The notes: generated by a model not told the origin, from the letters alone. A stretch of 64,000 nt of DNA from Betaproteobacteria bacterium (GCA_025363575.1 JANYDM010000015.1:5887-69886); one strand, 5' to 3'. Shown: positions 18,722-28,418, counted from the first letter of the stretch. Numbers and translations: made by a program.

Positions 18722-18748
18722 AAAAACGGGGCCGCGGGCCCCGTTTTT
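18722..18748. terminator. Bidirectional rho-independent terminator
   Basis: A perfect 12-base inverted repeat (arms 18722-18733 and 18737-18748, three-base loop) with an A-tract on one side and a T-tract on the other sits between the convergent lipoprotein and DUF3301 genes. It can stop transcription from either strand. Confidence 0.93.
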
Positions 18749-18766
18749 CATCCACGGTTTCCCGCG

Positions 18767-19099
18767 CTAGTGCAGCGTGCGCACGTCTGCGGACGCGCGC
18801 ACCCCCACGTTAAGCAGGATGACGCGGTGGCCGAGCAATACGACGCTGCCTTGCAGACGGTTGTCGCCGGTGTCGCTGTACTCGAAACCGTAGGCGCGTT
18901 GCAGCTTAAGATGGCCGTCGTCGTCACGCGCGGGCTTGAGGTTGGCGATCGCCACGGTATCGTCGAGCAGCAGCAGCGCTTCGGCCGCGCACGCGTTGCG
19001 CGCTGCCCGTACCGCAATTTCTCGCGCCTTCATGCTGTCCAGCCACAGCCACGCGGCCGCGGCCAGTGCCGCGAGGCTCAGGATTTCGGTGACCGGCAT
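18767..19099 (-). CDS. DUF3301-type small membrane-anchored protein
   Basis: The 110-residue product begins MPVTEILSLAALAAAAWLWLDSMKAREIA, one membrane-spanning helix followed by an amphipathic stretch. It then has QRAYGFEYSDTGDNRLQG and GHRVILLNVG, the conserved core of DUF3301 proteins, which are frequent in Beta- and Gammaproteobacteria and have no assigned role. ATG 19099 is preferred; upstream codons in the same frame belong to the pseudopilin gene region and are not family-like. Five bases separate it from the pseudopilin stop, so the two are co-transcribed. Confidence 0.83.
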   Translation of the reverse strand: MPVTEILSLAALAAAAWLWLDSMKAREIAVRAARNACAAEALLLLDDTVAIANLKPARDDDGHLKLQRAYGFEYSDTGDNRLQGSVVLLGHRVILLNVGVRASADVRTLH

Positions 19100-19104
19100 G
19101 CGTG

Positions 19105-19605
19105 TTATTTTTTTGCCGCGCGCGAGCGGCAGGCGAACGGCAGAAAACTCGCCGGTATATTCGTCTTGTTCTGGCCGTGCAGCGTCATCTTGTCGGGCGC
19201 TTCGGCATAGCCGCAAACCCAGGTCACCGGCACGATGGGCGCATCTTCCACGACTGCAGCGCGCAGCGTGAGGATCTTGCCGGTGATTACGCCGTTGGCG
19301 CGATTGCCGAAGGTCACGTGAATGGCACCATCCTGAACCGCGACCGAATTGATTGCATTGTTCACGATCTTGTCAGGGGACGGCAGCCCCGCAGCGGCGT
19401 TGTCCGGCGGAAACGTCTGCAACATGTTCCACGCGGTGGCGTTCGGTGTTTTCGCTATATCGGCAAGCGGCAAAGACGAATTGATTTGATCTCTGATGAT
19501 CTGGTCCTGGAATCCGGGCGCGGCTATCAATGCGAGTATGGCGACAATGGCCACCACCACCAACATCTCTATCATCGTAAAGCCGGCACGTCGCATCAGG
19601 TTCAT
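19105..19605 (-). CDS. Type IV pilin-like (pseudopilin) protein
   Basis: The 166-residue protein has a short leader ending at the prepilin peptidase site RRAGFTMIEML, with Gly before Phe and Glu at mature position +5, followed by a long hydrophobic helix (VVVAIVAILALIAAPGF). The C-terminal half has two Cys residues, one in WVCGY and one in PFACRS, which may form the usual pilin disulfide loop. No other pilus or type II secretion genes are nearby, so it probably works with a machine encoded elsewhere, for example as a minor pilin. ATG 19605 places the leader at a normal length. Confidence 0.87.
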   Translation of the reverse strand: MNLMRRAGFTMIEMLVVVAIVAILALIAAPGFQDQIIRDQINSSLPLADIAKTPNATAWNMLQTFPPDNAAAGLPSPDKIVNNAINSVAVQDGAIHVTFGNRANGVITGKILTLRAAVVEDAPIVPVTWVCGYAEAPDKMTLHGQNKTNIPASFLPFACRSRAAKK

Positions 19606-19721
19606 GGGCGGCGGCAGAAGGGGCGGCCGCAACGCCAGATTGTCGATGCACCGATGATAGCGGAAGCCATGCCGCACAGGAAACGGCGCGCACTCACGCG
19701 GGCTGCGTGTGCGTGTGCGGG

Positions 19722-19949
19722 TTAGCGGGATTTTTGCGTCAGGTGCACGAGCGCGGAAGTGCCGAACGCCGAACCCCCGTACTGGGCAGCGACTTCAAAC
19801 GTCTGCTCGCGTTGCGACATCTCGATCAGTGCGAAAGCCGAAGGCTGGCGGTGCACTTTGACCGAAGTTACGCGGCCATACATGGAGCAGCTTTCCGTTA
19901 TGGACTTCTCCACCGTCGGGTCGGAACTTTCGAGGTCGACTTCCAGCAT
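19722..19949 (-). CDS. Small RRM-like protein
   Basis: This 75-residue protein resembles one RNA-recognition-motif-like domain without tails: VEKSITESCSMYGRVTSVKVHR corresponds to helix 1 and strand 2, SAFALIEM to the RNP1-like strand, followed by a helix with AAQYGGSAFG. AAGGAG at about 19956-19961 on the transcribed strand is a strong ribosome site for ATG 19949. It is too small for an enzyme and probably binds RNA or another protein. The aromatic residues normally expected in RNP1 are partly missing, so nucleic-acid binding is not assured. Confidence 0.68.
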   Translation of the reverse strand: MLEVDLESSDPTVEKSITESCSMYGRVTSVKVHRQPSAFALIEMSQREQTFEVAAQYGGSAFGTSALVHLTQKSR

Positions 19950-20191
19950 GCCGGGCTCCTTGCGCTATATCGACCGCTGCGCATGCGAAATTCGCAGGCC
20001 GCATGCTTGACGAAAAGCTGGGAATACTTACGCAATAAGCGGGCCAGACGCTCGATGTCGAGTTGTGCTGTTCGCATGCGCTTAACGTGGCTGGAAAGCC
20101 GCTTGTACCGCGCAATTCGCGGCAGGCTTGTCGAAAACCCGACGAAAGATGCCGATTAGTCGGCGAGAAGGCGCCGCAAGATGCCGATGGC

Positions 20192-21025
20192 CTAGAGCAT
20201 TTCCAACGGGCGCGGCCCACGCGGGGCCGGGAACAGCGTATCGAGTTCCTTCAGTTGCGCTGCGGTCAGAGCGTGGTTCAGTGCGCCGAGGTTTTCCTTG
20301 AGCCGGTCGCGATGACCGGATTTGGGGATGACTATGACGTCATCCTGGGCGAAAAGCCAGGCGAGGGCAGCTTGCGCTGGGGTCATACCGTATTTGCGCG
20401 CGAACGCCGCCAGCTTCGCGTCGGTGACGAGCCGCGCCTGCTCCAGCGGCGAATAGGCCATGAGCGGGATCCCGCACTCGCGCAGCCACGGCAGCAGGTC
20501 GCATTCGATGCCGCGCCGCGTGAGGTTGTAGAGCAATTGGTTGACCGCCGTCGCTGCGCCGCCCGGCAGCGGCACGAATTCCTGCATGTCGGCGAGATCG
20601 AGATTGCTCACGCCGTAATGGCGGATCTTGCCGGCCGCCTTCAATGCCGCAAGCGCTTCCAGGGTTTCGGCGAACGGCACGTCGCCGCGCCAGTGCAGCA
20701 GATACAGATCGAGCCGGTCAGTTTTGAGGCGCTTGAGAGATTTCTCGCACGCACTCAGGGTGCCGCGCCTTGTCGCGTTCTGCGGCAGTACTTTGCTGAC
20801 GAGAAAAACTTCTTCGCGGCGTCCCGCGATCGCTTCGCCGACGAGCTGCTCGGCGCGTCCATCGCCGTACATCTCCGCGGTGTCGATCAAGGTCGCGCCG
20901 AGGTCGAGGCCGAGCCGCAGGGCGGAAATTTCTTCCGCGCGTACCCCACGATCGTCACCCATGAACCAGGTGCCCTGACCGAAAGCAGGAACCCGCTCGC
21001 CGCCGGGTAAAGCGACCGTCTTCAC
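20192..21025 (-). CDS. Aldo/keto reductase
   Basis: The 277-residue NADPH-dependent oxidoreductase has the AKR tetrad in order: Asp48, Tyr53, Lys78 and His111, in LIDTAEMYG, VSKVLP and LYLLHW. The cofactor site near VIVIPKSGHRDRLKENL is also recognisable. It is close to the DkgB/YeaE type of small AKR. The stop of the ribonucleotide reductase gene on the same strand lies seven bases upstream of its start, so it is likely co-transcribed, but no functional link is evident. Substrate unknown. Confidence 0.9.
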   Translation of the reverse strand: MKTVALPGGERVPAFGQGTWFMGDDRGVRAEEISALRLGLDLGATLIDTAEMYGDGRAEQLVGEAIAGRREEVFLVSKVLPQNATRRGTLSACEKSLKRLKTDRLDLYLLHWRGDVPFAETLEALAALKAAGKIRHYGVSNLDLADMQEFVPLPGGAATAVNQLLYNLTRRGIECDLLPWLRECGIPLMAYSPLEQARLVTDAKLAAFARKYGMTPAQAALAWLFAQDDVIVIPKSGHRDRLKENLGALNHALTAAQLKELDTLFPAPRGPRPLEML

Positions 21026-21032
21026 ACGCGAA

Positions 21033-23873
21033 CTACCCGCATGCGCCGATCGCGCCGCACGCGGTGCAGAATTCGCAGCCGTCCTTTTTGATCACGGCGG
21101 TGTTGCCGCATTCCTTGCACAGCTTGCCGTGCAGCGGCCGGTAATCGAAGGCAGCAGATTTGCGGTCGTCGTCCGGCACTTCAAGCACACCCATGTCGCT
21201 GACTGGAAAGCCGCGCTCGTCGAGGATTCCGAGCATCGCGTAACGATGAATGATGAGGCGCGCAACGTACGCAACGGTGCTCGCGAAATTCTCCTGGCGT
21301 TCCGCGCCCGGCACGCGTGCCATGAAATCGCCGAGCGGCTCGTCGTACGAGAGCAGCTTCCTCAGCTTCATGCCTATCCATGCGGGGTCGATGACGCGCA
21401 TGTCGAGCGACAGCAGCTTGCACATACCGTCGAGCGCCTTGGGATATGAACCCGCCATCCACATCGAGTAGGGCCTGCGCTGGCCGTTGGGCAGCACGAG
21501 CTCTTTCAGCATCAGCACGAAATCGTCCTGCGAGCTGGGGTTGTAGACGTCGACTGTCCACGACATCGTGCCGTCGGTGCCGGTCTTGGGTTCCTTGGCC
21601 GCGAACAGCGCGTTGAGCACGGGCGACTTGTCGCCGGCTGCCGGCAGCGCGCCGAGCTTGTCGACGCGATAGCGCACGATGCGGGCGAACGCGGCGACTA
21701 TGCCAGGCACGCGCAGCGGCTTGCCGTCGGGCGGCATCGCGCAGTCGAACGCGTCGCCGCCGGTGCGCGTGAGCACGTCGAGCTTCATGCGCAGCCATTT
21801 CGCGTCCAGCGCGCGCATGTCCATCGACAATGTCTTGGCGATAGCGCCGAGCCCGCGCGGCTGCTCGTTGCCGTTGATCCACACTTCAAACGGATAAGGC
21901 GCATCATTTTCCACGTGGCCGACAAATATGGCGAAGCGGCCGAACGGCGACTCGACCATGTACGTCCAGGCGGGGTTGCCGTCAGGCAGCGGCGGACGCC
22001 CGGGCCAGCGCAGGCTGAGCAAAGCGGCTTCGGGCGTCGCTTCCAGCCGAATGCGGCGGTTGGTGTCCGAAGTGTCGAGATCGTTGGGCTCGATTGCGGC
22101 AGTGGCGGGGGCGACTGACAGCACGCTGCCCAATACCGAATTGGGGCGATAGGTGGCAATGCCTTTGAGGCCGGACTTCCACGCTTCGAGATACAGGCTT
22201 TCGAATTGCTCGTACGGATAATCCTCCGGCACGTTCACGGTTTTGCTGATGGCCGAATCCACGAACGGCGCGATGGCGGCGACCATGTGCATGTGATCGA
22301 GCGCTGAGATTTCGAGCGCGGTGACGAAATGCGCCGGCAGCTCATTCACATCGCCATCGTTATGGCGGTAAAGCCGCCAGGCATGGTCTTCGACGTCATA
22401 AGTGCGGTGCGTGTTGTCGGGCATGCGCTTCTTGCGCTGATACGTCCACGCGTACGGCGGCTCAATGCCGTTCGACGCGTTGTCGGCGAACGCGAGCGAA
22501 ATGGTGCCGGTCGGCGCGATTGACAGCAGATGGCTGTTGCGCAACCCGTGCGCGGCGATCTTGTCCTTGAGCTCAGCGGGCAGCCGCGCAGCGAAGCGCG
22601 GCGCGGCGAGGAAGCGTTTGGCGTCGAACAGCGGAAACGCGCCTTTCTCCTGCGCGATCGCCAGCGACGCCGCGTACGATTCGTTGCGCATGAACTCGGC
22701 GATTTCGGCGCCCATGCGGCGCGCCGCGTCGGTGTCGTACTTGAGGCCGAGCATGACGAGCGTGTCGCCCAGGCCCGTGAAGCCCAGACCGATGCGGCGC
22801 TTGGCGCGCGCTTCGGCCTGCTGTTGCGGCAGCGGCCACACGGTGACGTCGAGCACGTTGTCGAGCATGCGCACGGCCGGGTGTATGACCCGCGCGAATG
22901 CCGCGAAGTCGAAGCGCGCCTTGGGCCGGAACGCGTCGGTGACAAACAGCGTGAGATTGATGCTGCCGAGGCAGCAGCAGCCGTACGCGGGCAGCGGCTG
23001 CTCGCCGCAGGGATTGGTCGCGTCGAGCCGCTCGCAATACGACAGGTTGTCGTCGTCGTTGATGCGGTCGATGAACACGATGCCCGGTTCCGCATGGTCG
23101 TAGGTCGAATGCATGACCTGCTGCCATAGATCGCGAGCTTTGACCGACCGGTAAATCCACGCGCCGTCCGTGCGTTGCATCGCCGCGCCGGCGCTCATGC
23201 TTGGCGGTGTTTTGTGCACGAGCTGCCAGTCGCCGTCGCTCTCGACCGCGCGCATGAAGGTATCGGTAACGGCGATGCTGACATTAAAATTAGCGAGATC
23301 GCCGCGGTCTTTGGCGTGGATGAAGTCTTCGATGTCCGGATGATCGCAGCGCAGAATGCCCATTTGCGCGCCGCGCCTGGAACCGGCGGATTCGACGGTC
23401 TCGCAGCTGCGGTCGAAGACGCGCATATATGACACCGGGCCGCTCGCGGCGGAATGCGTGCCCCGCACGTAGGCGCCCTTCGGCCGGATATTGGAAAAAT
23501 CATAGCCGACGCCGCCGCCGCGCCGCATAGTCTCGGCGGCCTCCATCAGCGCGACATAAATGCCGGGCCGGCCATCCACCGTGTGCGAAACAGAGTCGCC
23601 GACCGGCTGCACGAAACAATTGATCAACGTTGCCTGCAATTCGGTACCCGCCGCGGAGTTGACGCGGCCACCCGGAATGAAACCGCCGGCCAGCGCTTCG
23701 AAGAACTCCAGCTCGCGGCGTGCTGGATTTGCTTCGACCGCGGCCAGCGCGCGCGCGACCCGGCGGCGCACATCATCCGCGCTTTGCTCGCCGCCCTTGG
23801 CGTATTTCTCCAGCAGCACATCGATGCTGACCTGCTGCTGCGGCAGCGACAATCGAGAATCGTCGGGTTTCAT
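21033..23873 (-). CDS. nrdJ: Adenosylcobalamin-dependent (class II) ribonucleoside-diphosphate reductase
   Basis: The 946-residue protein makes deoxyribonucleotides using B12, without oxygen or a small subunit. Visible hallmarks are an [10 protein letters not shown] segment with the first redox Cys near residue 90, [20 protein letters not shown] with the radical-site Cys and Glu in the middle, [10 protein letters not shown] for the substrate phosphate loop, and a C-terminal Cys-rich tail (CKECGN...CEFCTACG) that could bind metal or relay electrons. The region around residues 600-880 contains two repeated RPY/RGLG-type segments typical of the long class II form. ATG 23873 is 112 bases from the divergent pssA start. 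Confidence 0.93.
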   Translation of the reverse strand: MKPDDSRLSLPQQQVSIDVLLEKYAKGGEQSADDVRRRVARALAAVEANPARRELEFFEALAGGFIPGGRVNSAAGTELQATLINCFVQPVGDSVSHTVDGRPGIYVALMEAAETMRRGGGVGYDFSNIRPKGAYVRGTHSAASGPVSYMRVFDRSCETVESAGSRRGAQMGILRCDHPDIEDFIHAKDRGDLANFNVSIAVTDTFMRAVESDGDWQLVHKTPPSMSAGAAMQRTDGAWIYRSVKARDLWQQVMHSTYDHAEPGIVFIDRINDDDNLSYCERLDATNPCGEQPLPAYGCCCLGSINLTLFVTDAFRPKARFDFAAFARVIHPAVRMLDNVLDVTVWPLPQQQAEARAKRRIGLGFTGLGDTLVMLGLKYDTDAARRMGAEIAEFMRNESYAASLAIAQEKGAFPLFDAKRFLAAPRFAARLPAELKDKIAAHGLRNSHLLSIAPTGTISLAFADNASNGIEPPYAWTYQRKKRMPDNTHRTYDVEDHAWRLYRHNDGDVNELPAHFVTALEISALDHMHMVAAIAPFVDSAISKTVNVPEDYPYEQFESLYLEAWKSGLKGIATYRPNSVLGSVLSVAPATAAIEPNDLDTSDTNRRIRLEATPEAALLSLRWPGRPPLPDGNPAWTYMVESPFGRFAIFVGHVENDAPYPFEVWINGNEQPRGLGAIAKTLSMDMRALDAKWLRMKLDVLTRTGGDAFDCAMPPDGKPLRVPGIVAAFARIVRYRVDKLGALPAAGDKSPVLNALFAAKEPKTGTDGTMSWTVDVYNPSSQDDFVLMLKELVLPNGQRRPYSMWMAGSYPKALDGMCKLLSLDMRVIDPAWIGMKLRKLLSYDEPLGDFMARVPGAERQENFASTVAYVARLIIHRYAMLGILDERGFPVSDMGVLEVPDDDRKSAAFDYRPLHGKLCKECGNTAVIKKDGCEFCTACGAIGACG

Positions 23874-23985
23874 GTTCGGGTGCTATACCTGTAAGCAATG
23901 CGGGCGTTGTAATTGTTGCAATTTTGCAGCGCCCGCGGAACGGCGGGAAGGGCCGGAATTATACGCCTGCGATATACTGAAAACC

Positions 23986-24633
23986 ATGTCGCGCCCACCC
24001 GCATCCGCACCACCTTCTGCGCCGAAACATTTCTCGATGGTGCGCGGTTTTCATCTCGCCGATTTCTTCACGCTGGCGAATGCCGCGTGCGGCGTCGGCA
24101 TCTTATTTCTTGCAATGATCTATATCGGCAATACGTCGTCGGCCCATTTTTATGCCGCCGCGGCGCTGGCGCCTCTCGCGCTGGTGTTCGACGTATTCGA
24201 CGGCCGCATCGCCCGCTGGCGGCACACCCATTCGGCGCTCGGGCGCGAGCTCGATTCGCTTGCCGACGTCATATCATTCGGCGTCGCGCCCGCCGCGCTC
24301 GGCTTCGCCGCGGGCATGCGCGGCGGCTGGGACGCGGCGATCCTCGTGTACTTCGTGTGCTGCGGCGTGAGCCGGCTCGCGCGCTATAACGTCACGGCTG
24401 AGAGCCTGTCGCAGGGCGGCGACAAGGTGGCGTACTTCGAAGGCACGCCCATACCGACGAGCGTACTGCTGGTCGCGATACTCGCCGTGCTCGCGTGGCA
24501 GGACCGTCTTGGCGCGCATCTGTACGGCGGCGTGTGGGCGCTGGGGCCATGGGACCTGCACCCGCTGGCGCTGATGTTCTTCGCCTCCGGCACCCTGATG
24601 ATCAGCAAGACCCTGCGCATACCGAAACTCTGA
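23986..24633 (+). CDS. pssA: CDP-diacylglycerol-serine O-phosphatidyltransferase
   Basis: The 215-residue integral membrane enzyme joins serine to CDP-diacylglycerol to give phosphatidylserine, the precursor of phosphatidylethanolamine. The CDP-alcohol phosphotransferase motif DGx2ARx8Gx3Dx3D fits exactly, beginning at DGRIAR near residue 70. About seven hydrophobic helices follow the usual pattern. ATG 23986 is preceded by TATACT (23973-23978) and no ribosome site; a longer frame reaching 23560 lies inside the opposite nrdJ gene and can be dismissed. Its Psd partner is not in the window. Confidence 0.9.
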   Translation: MSRPPASAPPSAPKHFSMVRGFHLADFFTLANAACGVGILFLAMIYIGNTSSAHFYAAAALAPLALVFDVFDGRIARWRHTHSALGRELDSLADVISFGVAPAALGFAAGMRGGWDAAILVYFVCCGVSRLARYNVTAESLSQGGDKVAYFEGTPIPTSVLLVAILAVLAWQDRLGAHLYGGVWALGPWDLHPLALMFFASGTLMISKTLRIPKL

Positions 24634-24663
24634 GCCCGCGCGCGCGAACGCACCTGCACTGAA

Positions 24664-26157
24664 ATGTCCGCCAGCGTACCGAGTTACACCGAGCTTTGCC
24701 GCGTCTGGTCGCGGCTCTATCGCTACAACCATCTCGCAGCCATCGTAGGCTGGGACCGCAACGCGATGATGCCGCCCAATGGCAACGACGCGCGCGCCGC
24801 CGCTGAAGCCGAGTTGAACGCGTTGCGTCATCGCACGCGCACCGAGCCGCGCCTCGCTGAACTGTTGCGCGCAGCGGAGCAGGAGCCATTGTCGGAAGTC
24901 GAGCGCGCGAACCTGCGCGAGATCAGGCGCGACTGGCGCGATGCGAATGCGCTGCCCGAATCGCTCGTCGAGGCAAAAACCCTGGCGGGCGCGAAATGCG
25001 AGCACGCGTGGCGCAGTCAGCGGCCGGCGAACGACTGGCCCGGTTTCCTGGAAAATTTCCGTCCCGTGGTCGACCTTGCGCGCGAAGAAGCGCGCTTGCT
25101 CGCCGCCGATTCGGGACTTACGCGTTACGACGCGTTGATGGACCGCTTCGAGCCCGGTGTGCGCGCGGCGGACATCGACCGTATTTTTGCGGATATCAAG
25201 CAGTGGCTGCCGGGGCTCATCGCGCACGTGCAGACGAAGCAGCGCGGCGAGCAGGTCATCGCGCCGGTGCCGCCGTTTCCAGTGGCGGCCCAGCGCGCGC
25301 TGAATCTCGCGGTCATGCAGCGGCTGGGGTTCGATTTCGCTGGCGGACGCCTGGACGAAAGCACGCATCCATTCAGCGGCGGCGTGCCCGAAGACGTGCG
25401 CCTGACCACGCGTTACCGCGAGGACGATTTCGCGCAGAGCCTGATGGGCACCATCCACGAGACCGGCCACGCGCGCTTCGAGCAAAACCTGCCGCGCGAA
25501 TGGCTGGAACAACCGCTGGGCGTCGCGCGCTCGTACGGCATTCACGAAAGCCAGAGCCTGTCATTCGAAATGCAGCTCGCGCGCAGCCGCGGCTTCGTCG
25601 GCCTGCTCGCGCCCATGCTCGCCGCGCAATTTGGCGCGCAAGGTGCGTTCGACGCGGACAATCTGTTCCGGCTTTTGACGCGCAGCAAACCCGGCTTTAT
25701 TCGCGTCGATGCCGACGAAGTGACGTATCCGGCGCATATCATCCTGCGCTACGAAATCGAACGGGCATTGATTGAAGGCGAGATCGAGGCCGCGGACATT
25801 CCGGCGCTGTGGGACGAAAAAATGCAGACCTTGCTCGGCTTGGACACGCGCGGCAACTACAAAAACGGCTGCATGCAGGACGTGCACTGGACGGACGGCG
25901 CATTCGGCTATTTTCCGAGCTACACGCTGGGCGCGATGTATGCAGCGCAATGGTTCGCCGCAATGCGCCGCGCGACGCCGGATCTCGATGCCAGGATAGC
26001 CGCCGGAGATCTCGCGCCGGTGTTCGACTGGCTCAAAGCAAACATCTGGTCGCAGGCGAGCCGCTGGGAGACCCCGGAACTCGTGCAGCGTGCGAGCGGC
26101 GAGCCGCTCAACCCCCAACATCTGCGCGCACATCTCGAAAGGCGCTATCTCGCTTGA
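24664..26157 (+). CDS. M32 family metallocarboxypeptidase (carboxypeptidase Taq)
   Basis: The 497-residue zinc (or cobalt) carboxypeptidase removes C-terminal residues from peptides in the cytoplasm. HETGH at 265-269 is the HExxH metal site, and GIHESQSLSFE about 30 residues later supplies the third ligand, the arrangement of M32. Length matches the roughly 500-residue family norm and no signal peptide is present. The gene starts 30 bases after pssA, so it may share the same transcript. Confidence 0.93.
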   Translation: MSASVPSYTELCRVWSRLYRYNHLAAIVGWDRNAMMPPNGNDARAAAEAELNALRHRTRTEPRLAELLRAAEQEPLSEVERANLREIRRDWRDANALPESLVEAKTLAGAKCEHAWRSQRPANDWPGFLENFRPVVDLAREEARLLAADSGLTRYDALMDRFEPGVRAADIDRIFADIKQWLPGLIAHVQTKQRGEQVIAPVPPFPVAAQRALNLAVMQRLGFDFAGGRLDESTHPFSGGVPEDVRLTTRYREDDFAQSLMGTIHETGHARFEQNLPREWLEQPLGVARSYGIHESQSLSFEMQLARSRGFVGLLAPMLAAQFGAQGAFDADNLFRLLTRSKPGFIRVDADEVTYPAHIILRYEIERALIEGEIEAADIPALWDEKMQTLLGLDTRGNYKNGCMQDVHWTDGAFGYFPSYTLGAMYAAQWFAAMRRATPDLDARIAAGDLAPVFDWLKANIWSQASRWETPELVQRASGEPLNPQHLRAHLERRYLA

Positions 26158-26218
26158 TTCGCGGCGCGCGCCGGATGGGTTAGAGTAGCGGCTTTTCGTT
26201 TACAGGAAGGCCGCTGTC

Positions 26219-26956
26219 ATGAGCGATAACATTGCCGCGGCGCGCGCCGATCTCGCGCCTTCAGGCACTTTGCAGGTCGGAATCAATTTTGCGAATATTC
26301 TGCTGACCGCGCGCGATCCGGTGACCCGCGCACCGAGCGGCGTCGCGCTCGACATCGCGCACGAGTTCGGGAAGCGCCTGGGCGTGCCGGTCAAAATCGT
26401 GCATTACGAGTCTGCAGGCGCGCTCGCCGAATCCGCGGCCAAGGGTGAATGGCAACTCGGTTTTCTCGCCATCGAGCCCAAACGCGCGAATGAAATCACT
26501 TTTACGGCGGCGTACGTCGAAATCGAAGCGACTTACCTCGTACCGCCGGGATCGCCGCTCAAAACAATCGACGAGGTCGACCGGCCCGGCACGCGCATTT
26601 CGGTCACCGGCAAGGCCGCCTACGATTTGTATCTCACGCGCACGCTCAAGCACGCGCAGCTCTTTCGCACCGCTGATGCGGACGCGACTTTCACACAGTT
26701 CGCCGGCGAGCAAATGGACGCACTCGCCGGTTTGAAATCGCAACTCGAGATCGATCGGGAAAAGCTGCCGGGTTCACGCATTCTGCCCGGACGCTTCACT
26801 GCAGTGATGCAGGCGGCCGGCACGCCGCGCGGACACGACGCGGGCGCGCGCTATCTTGCCGAATTCATCGAAGACGTGAAGGCGTCCGGATTCGTCGCCC
26901 GCTCGATCGAAAATAACAAGATACGCGGGCTTACGGTCGCGGCGGCAGGACGGTGA
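26219..26956 (+). CDS. Solute-binding protein family 3 domain without signal peptide
   Basis: The 245-residue protein has the amino-acid-type (SBP family 3) fold: LQVGINFANILLTARDPVTR, GVALDIAHEFGKRLGVPVKIV and WQLGFLAIEPKRANEITFTAAY. The N-terminus (MSDNIAAARADLAPSG) has no hydrophobic signal, so as read it would stay in the cytoplasm. AGGAAGG about eight bases before ATG supports this start, and no upstream in-frame signal is visible. Transporter permease and ATPase genes are absent. It could be a cytoplasmic ligand sensor, an enzyme of the cyclohexadienyl-dehydratase-like branch, or a moonlighting receptor. Confidence 0.8.
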   Translation: MSDNIAAARADLAPSGTLQVGINFANILLTARDPVTRAPSGVALDIAHEFGKRLGVPVKIVHYESAGALAESAAKGEWQLGFLAIEPKRANEITFTAAYVEIEATYLVPPGSPLKTIDEVDRPGTRISVTGKAAYDLYLTRTLKHAQLFRTADADATFTQFAGEQMDALAGLKSQLEIDREKLPGSRILPGRFTAVMQAAGTPRGHDAGARYLAEFIEDVKASGFVARSIENNKIRGLTVAAAGR

Positions 26957-26972
26957 ACCGCGCGCGCGGCGC

Positions 26973-27938
26973 TCACTGCACGCTGAGACCTGCGGCCTTC
27001 ATCACTTTCGCCCATTTCTCGAGTTCGCGCGCGATATGCGCGTCGAGCTCGCGCGGCGTACTGGCGATCATGGTCATGCCCTCGGTGTCGAAGCGCTTCG
27101 CGAGCTCCGGATTCTTCGCGGCCTGCGCGATCTCGCGATACAGGCGATTCACGATCATGTCCGGCATTTTTGCCGGTCCCAGCAGCGCCTGCCAGCTCGA
27201 GCTTTCGAAGCCGGCCACGCCGGCTTCGGCGACTGTCGGAATTTCCGGCAACTGGGGCGAGCGGTCGCGCGAACTGATGGCGAGCGCGCGCAGCTTGCCT
27301 GCGCGCACCAGCGGCACCGTGCCCGGCATGCTGCCGAAAGTCAGATCGCATTCGCCGCCAACCACCGCGGTCAGCGCGGCGGTCGCGCCTTTGTAGGGCA
27401 CGTGCTGCATGTCGGTCCCGGTCATCAGCTTGAAGAGCTCGGTTGTGAGCTGCGTCGCGCTCGCCACGCCCGACGAAGCGTAATGCAGGCGGCCCGGTTG
27501 CGCGCGTGCCGCCGCGATAACATCGCGCACGGAACGCGCCGGGTTGTTCTGGCCGACCGCGAGCAGATTGTAGCCGGCGCCCAGCAGAGAAATTGACGCG
27601 AGATCGCGGCGCGTGTCGTAAGGCAGTTTGGCGACGAAATTCGGATTGGTCGCATGCGAAGTCGGCGCGAGCAGCAGCGTATAGCCATCCGGCGGCGCGT
27701 GGACGACGAGCTCGGTGCCGACGATGCCCGCGGCGCCCGGACGGTTGTCGATGACGACCTGCTGGCCCATCTGCTCGCTTATGCGCTGCGCGTACGTGCG
27801 CGCGACAAAGTCGGCGCTGCCGCCGGCGCTCTGCGCGACAACAAGCCGGATCGGTTTTGCCGGATAAGGCGCTTGCGCTGCGTGCGCGCAGGGCGCGCCA
27901 GCCAGCGCCACCAGCAGCGCCGTTGCGAGCAGTTTCAC
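26973..27938 (-). CDS. Bug/TctC-type solute receptor 1
   Basis: A 321-residue periplasmic receptor with signal peptide ending CAHAAQ and the family start YPAKPIRLVVAQSAGG, then DNRPGAAGIVGTE and HAPPDGYTLL, both typical ligand-loop segments of Bug proteins. Start GTG 27938 overlaps the stop of the VOC gene (GTGA), giving a clean signal; the longer in-frame extension is the VOC region out of frame. It closes a minus-strand unit with an amidase and a VOC protein, so it may capture the amide or acid the unit degrades. No TctA/TctB permease genes are in the window. Confidence 0.92.
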   Translation of the reverse strand: MKLLATALLVALAGAPCAHAAQAPYPAKPIRLVVAQSAGGSADFVARTYAQRISEQMGQQVVIDNRPGAAGIVGTELVVHAPPDGYTLLLAPTSHATNPNFVAKLPYDTRRDLASISLLGAGYNLLAVGQNNPARSVRDVIAAARAQPGRLHYASSGVASATQLTTELFKLMTGTDMQHVPYKGATAALTAVVGGECDLTFGSMPGTVPLVRAGKLRALAISSRDRSPQLPEIPTVAEAGVAGFESSSWQALLGPAKMPDMIVNRLYREIAQAAKNPELAKRFDTEGMTMIASTPRELDAHIARELEKWAKVMKAAGLSVQ

Positions 27939-28351
27939 GGATGGTCCGCGGGCAGTTCCGCCAGTTCGATCAGGCAGTTTTCCGTCGCTGACGGATCGAT
28001 GAAGGCGATGCGGCAGCCGGCATGGCCTGTGCGCGGCACCTCGTCGAGCAGCGGTATGCCTTTCGCTTTCAGTTCGGCGAGCGCCGAATCGATGTCCTCG
28101 ACCTCGAAACAGATGTGATTGAGTCCGCCTTTGCCTTCGGCGATCAATTTCGCCTGCTTGCTGTCGGGCGTGGTGCCCGCGATCAATTCGACCATGGATT
28201 CGCCGACGGGATAGAGCGCGAGCTTGACCGGACGCTCCTTGAATTCCTCGACGCCGCCGAGCTTGATGCCGAAGCAGTCTTCCCACAGCGCGCGGCTTTT
28301 TTCGACGTCGCGCACGACGATGCCGACATGTTCGATGCGTTTGATCTTCAT
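27935..28351 (-). CDS. VOC-family protein, methylmalonyl-CoA epimerase-like
   Basis: The 138-residue protein contains two beta-alpha-beta-beta-beta modules: MKIKRIEHVGIVVRDVEKS and GLNHICFEVEDIDSAL. His8 and His in GLNH, plus Glu in NCLIELAEL, match the metal ligands of the glyoxalase/epimerase fold. Overall it is closest to methylmalonyl-CoA epimerase. It sits between two catabolic-type genes and shares four bases with the following receptor. It may instead isomerise or cleave a small aromatic-derived acid; epimerase function is therefore only the best guess. Confidence 0.78.
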   Translation of the reverse strand: MKIKRIEHVGIVVRDVEKSRALWEDCFGIKLGGVEEFKERPVKLALYPVGESMVELIAGTTPDSKQAKLIAEGKGGLNHICFEVEDIDSALAELKAKGIPLLDEVPRTGHAGCRIAFIDPSATENCLIELAELPADHP

Positions 28352-28418
28352 GCTGTCCTCTTGATGAATGGGATGGCCCGGGCCTAGTCTAATGCAACTC
28401 CGGCGGCGGCGAGCCCGG

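Noticed and set aside
19950..20191. A small gene between the RRM-like protein and aldo/keto reductase genes
   Set aside because: Available frames show no coding bias, no ribosome site and no family resemblance; the 242 bases are left as intergenic.
20063..21010. 315-codon plus-strand frame opposite the aldo/keto reductase
   Set aside because: Antisense shadow of a gene with an intact catalytic tetrad.
23874..23985. Cobalamin riboswitch upstream of nrdJ
   Set aside because: The gap is only 112 bases and contains no B12-box-like sequence.
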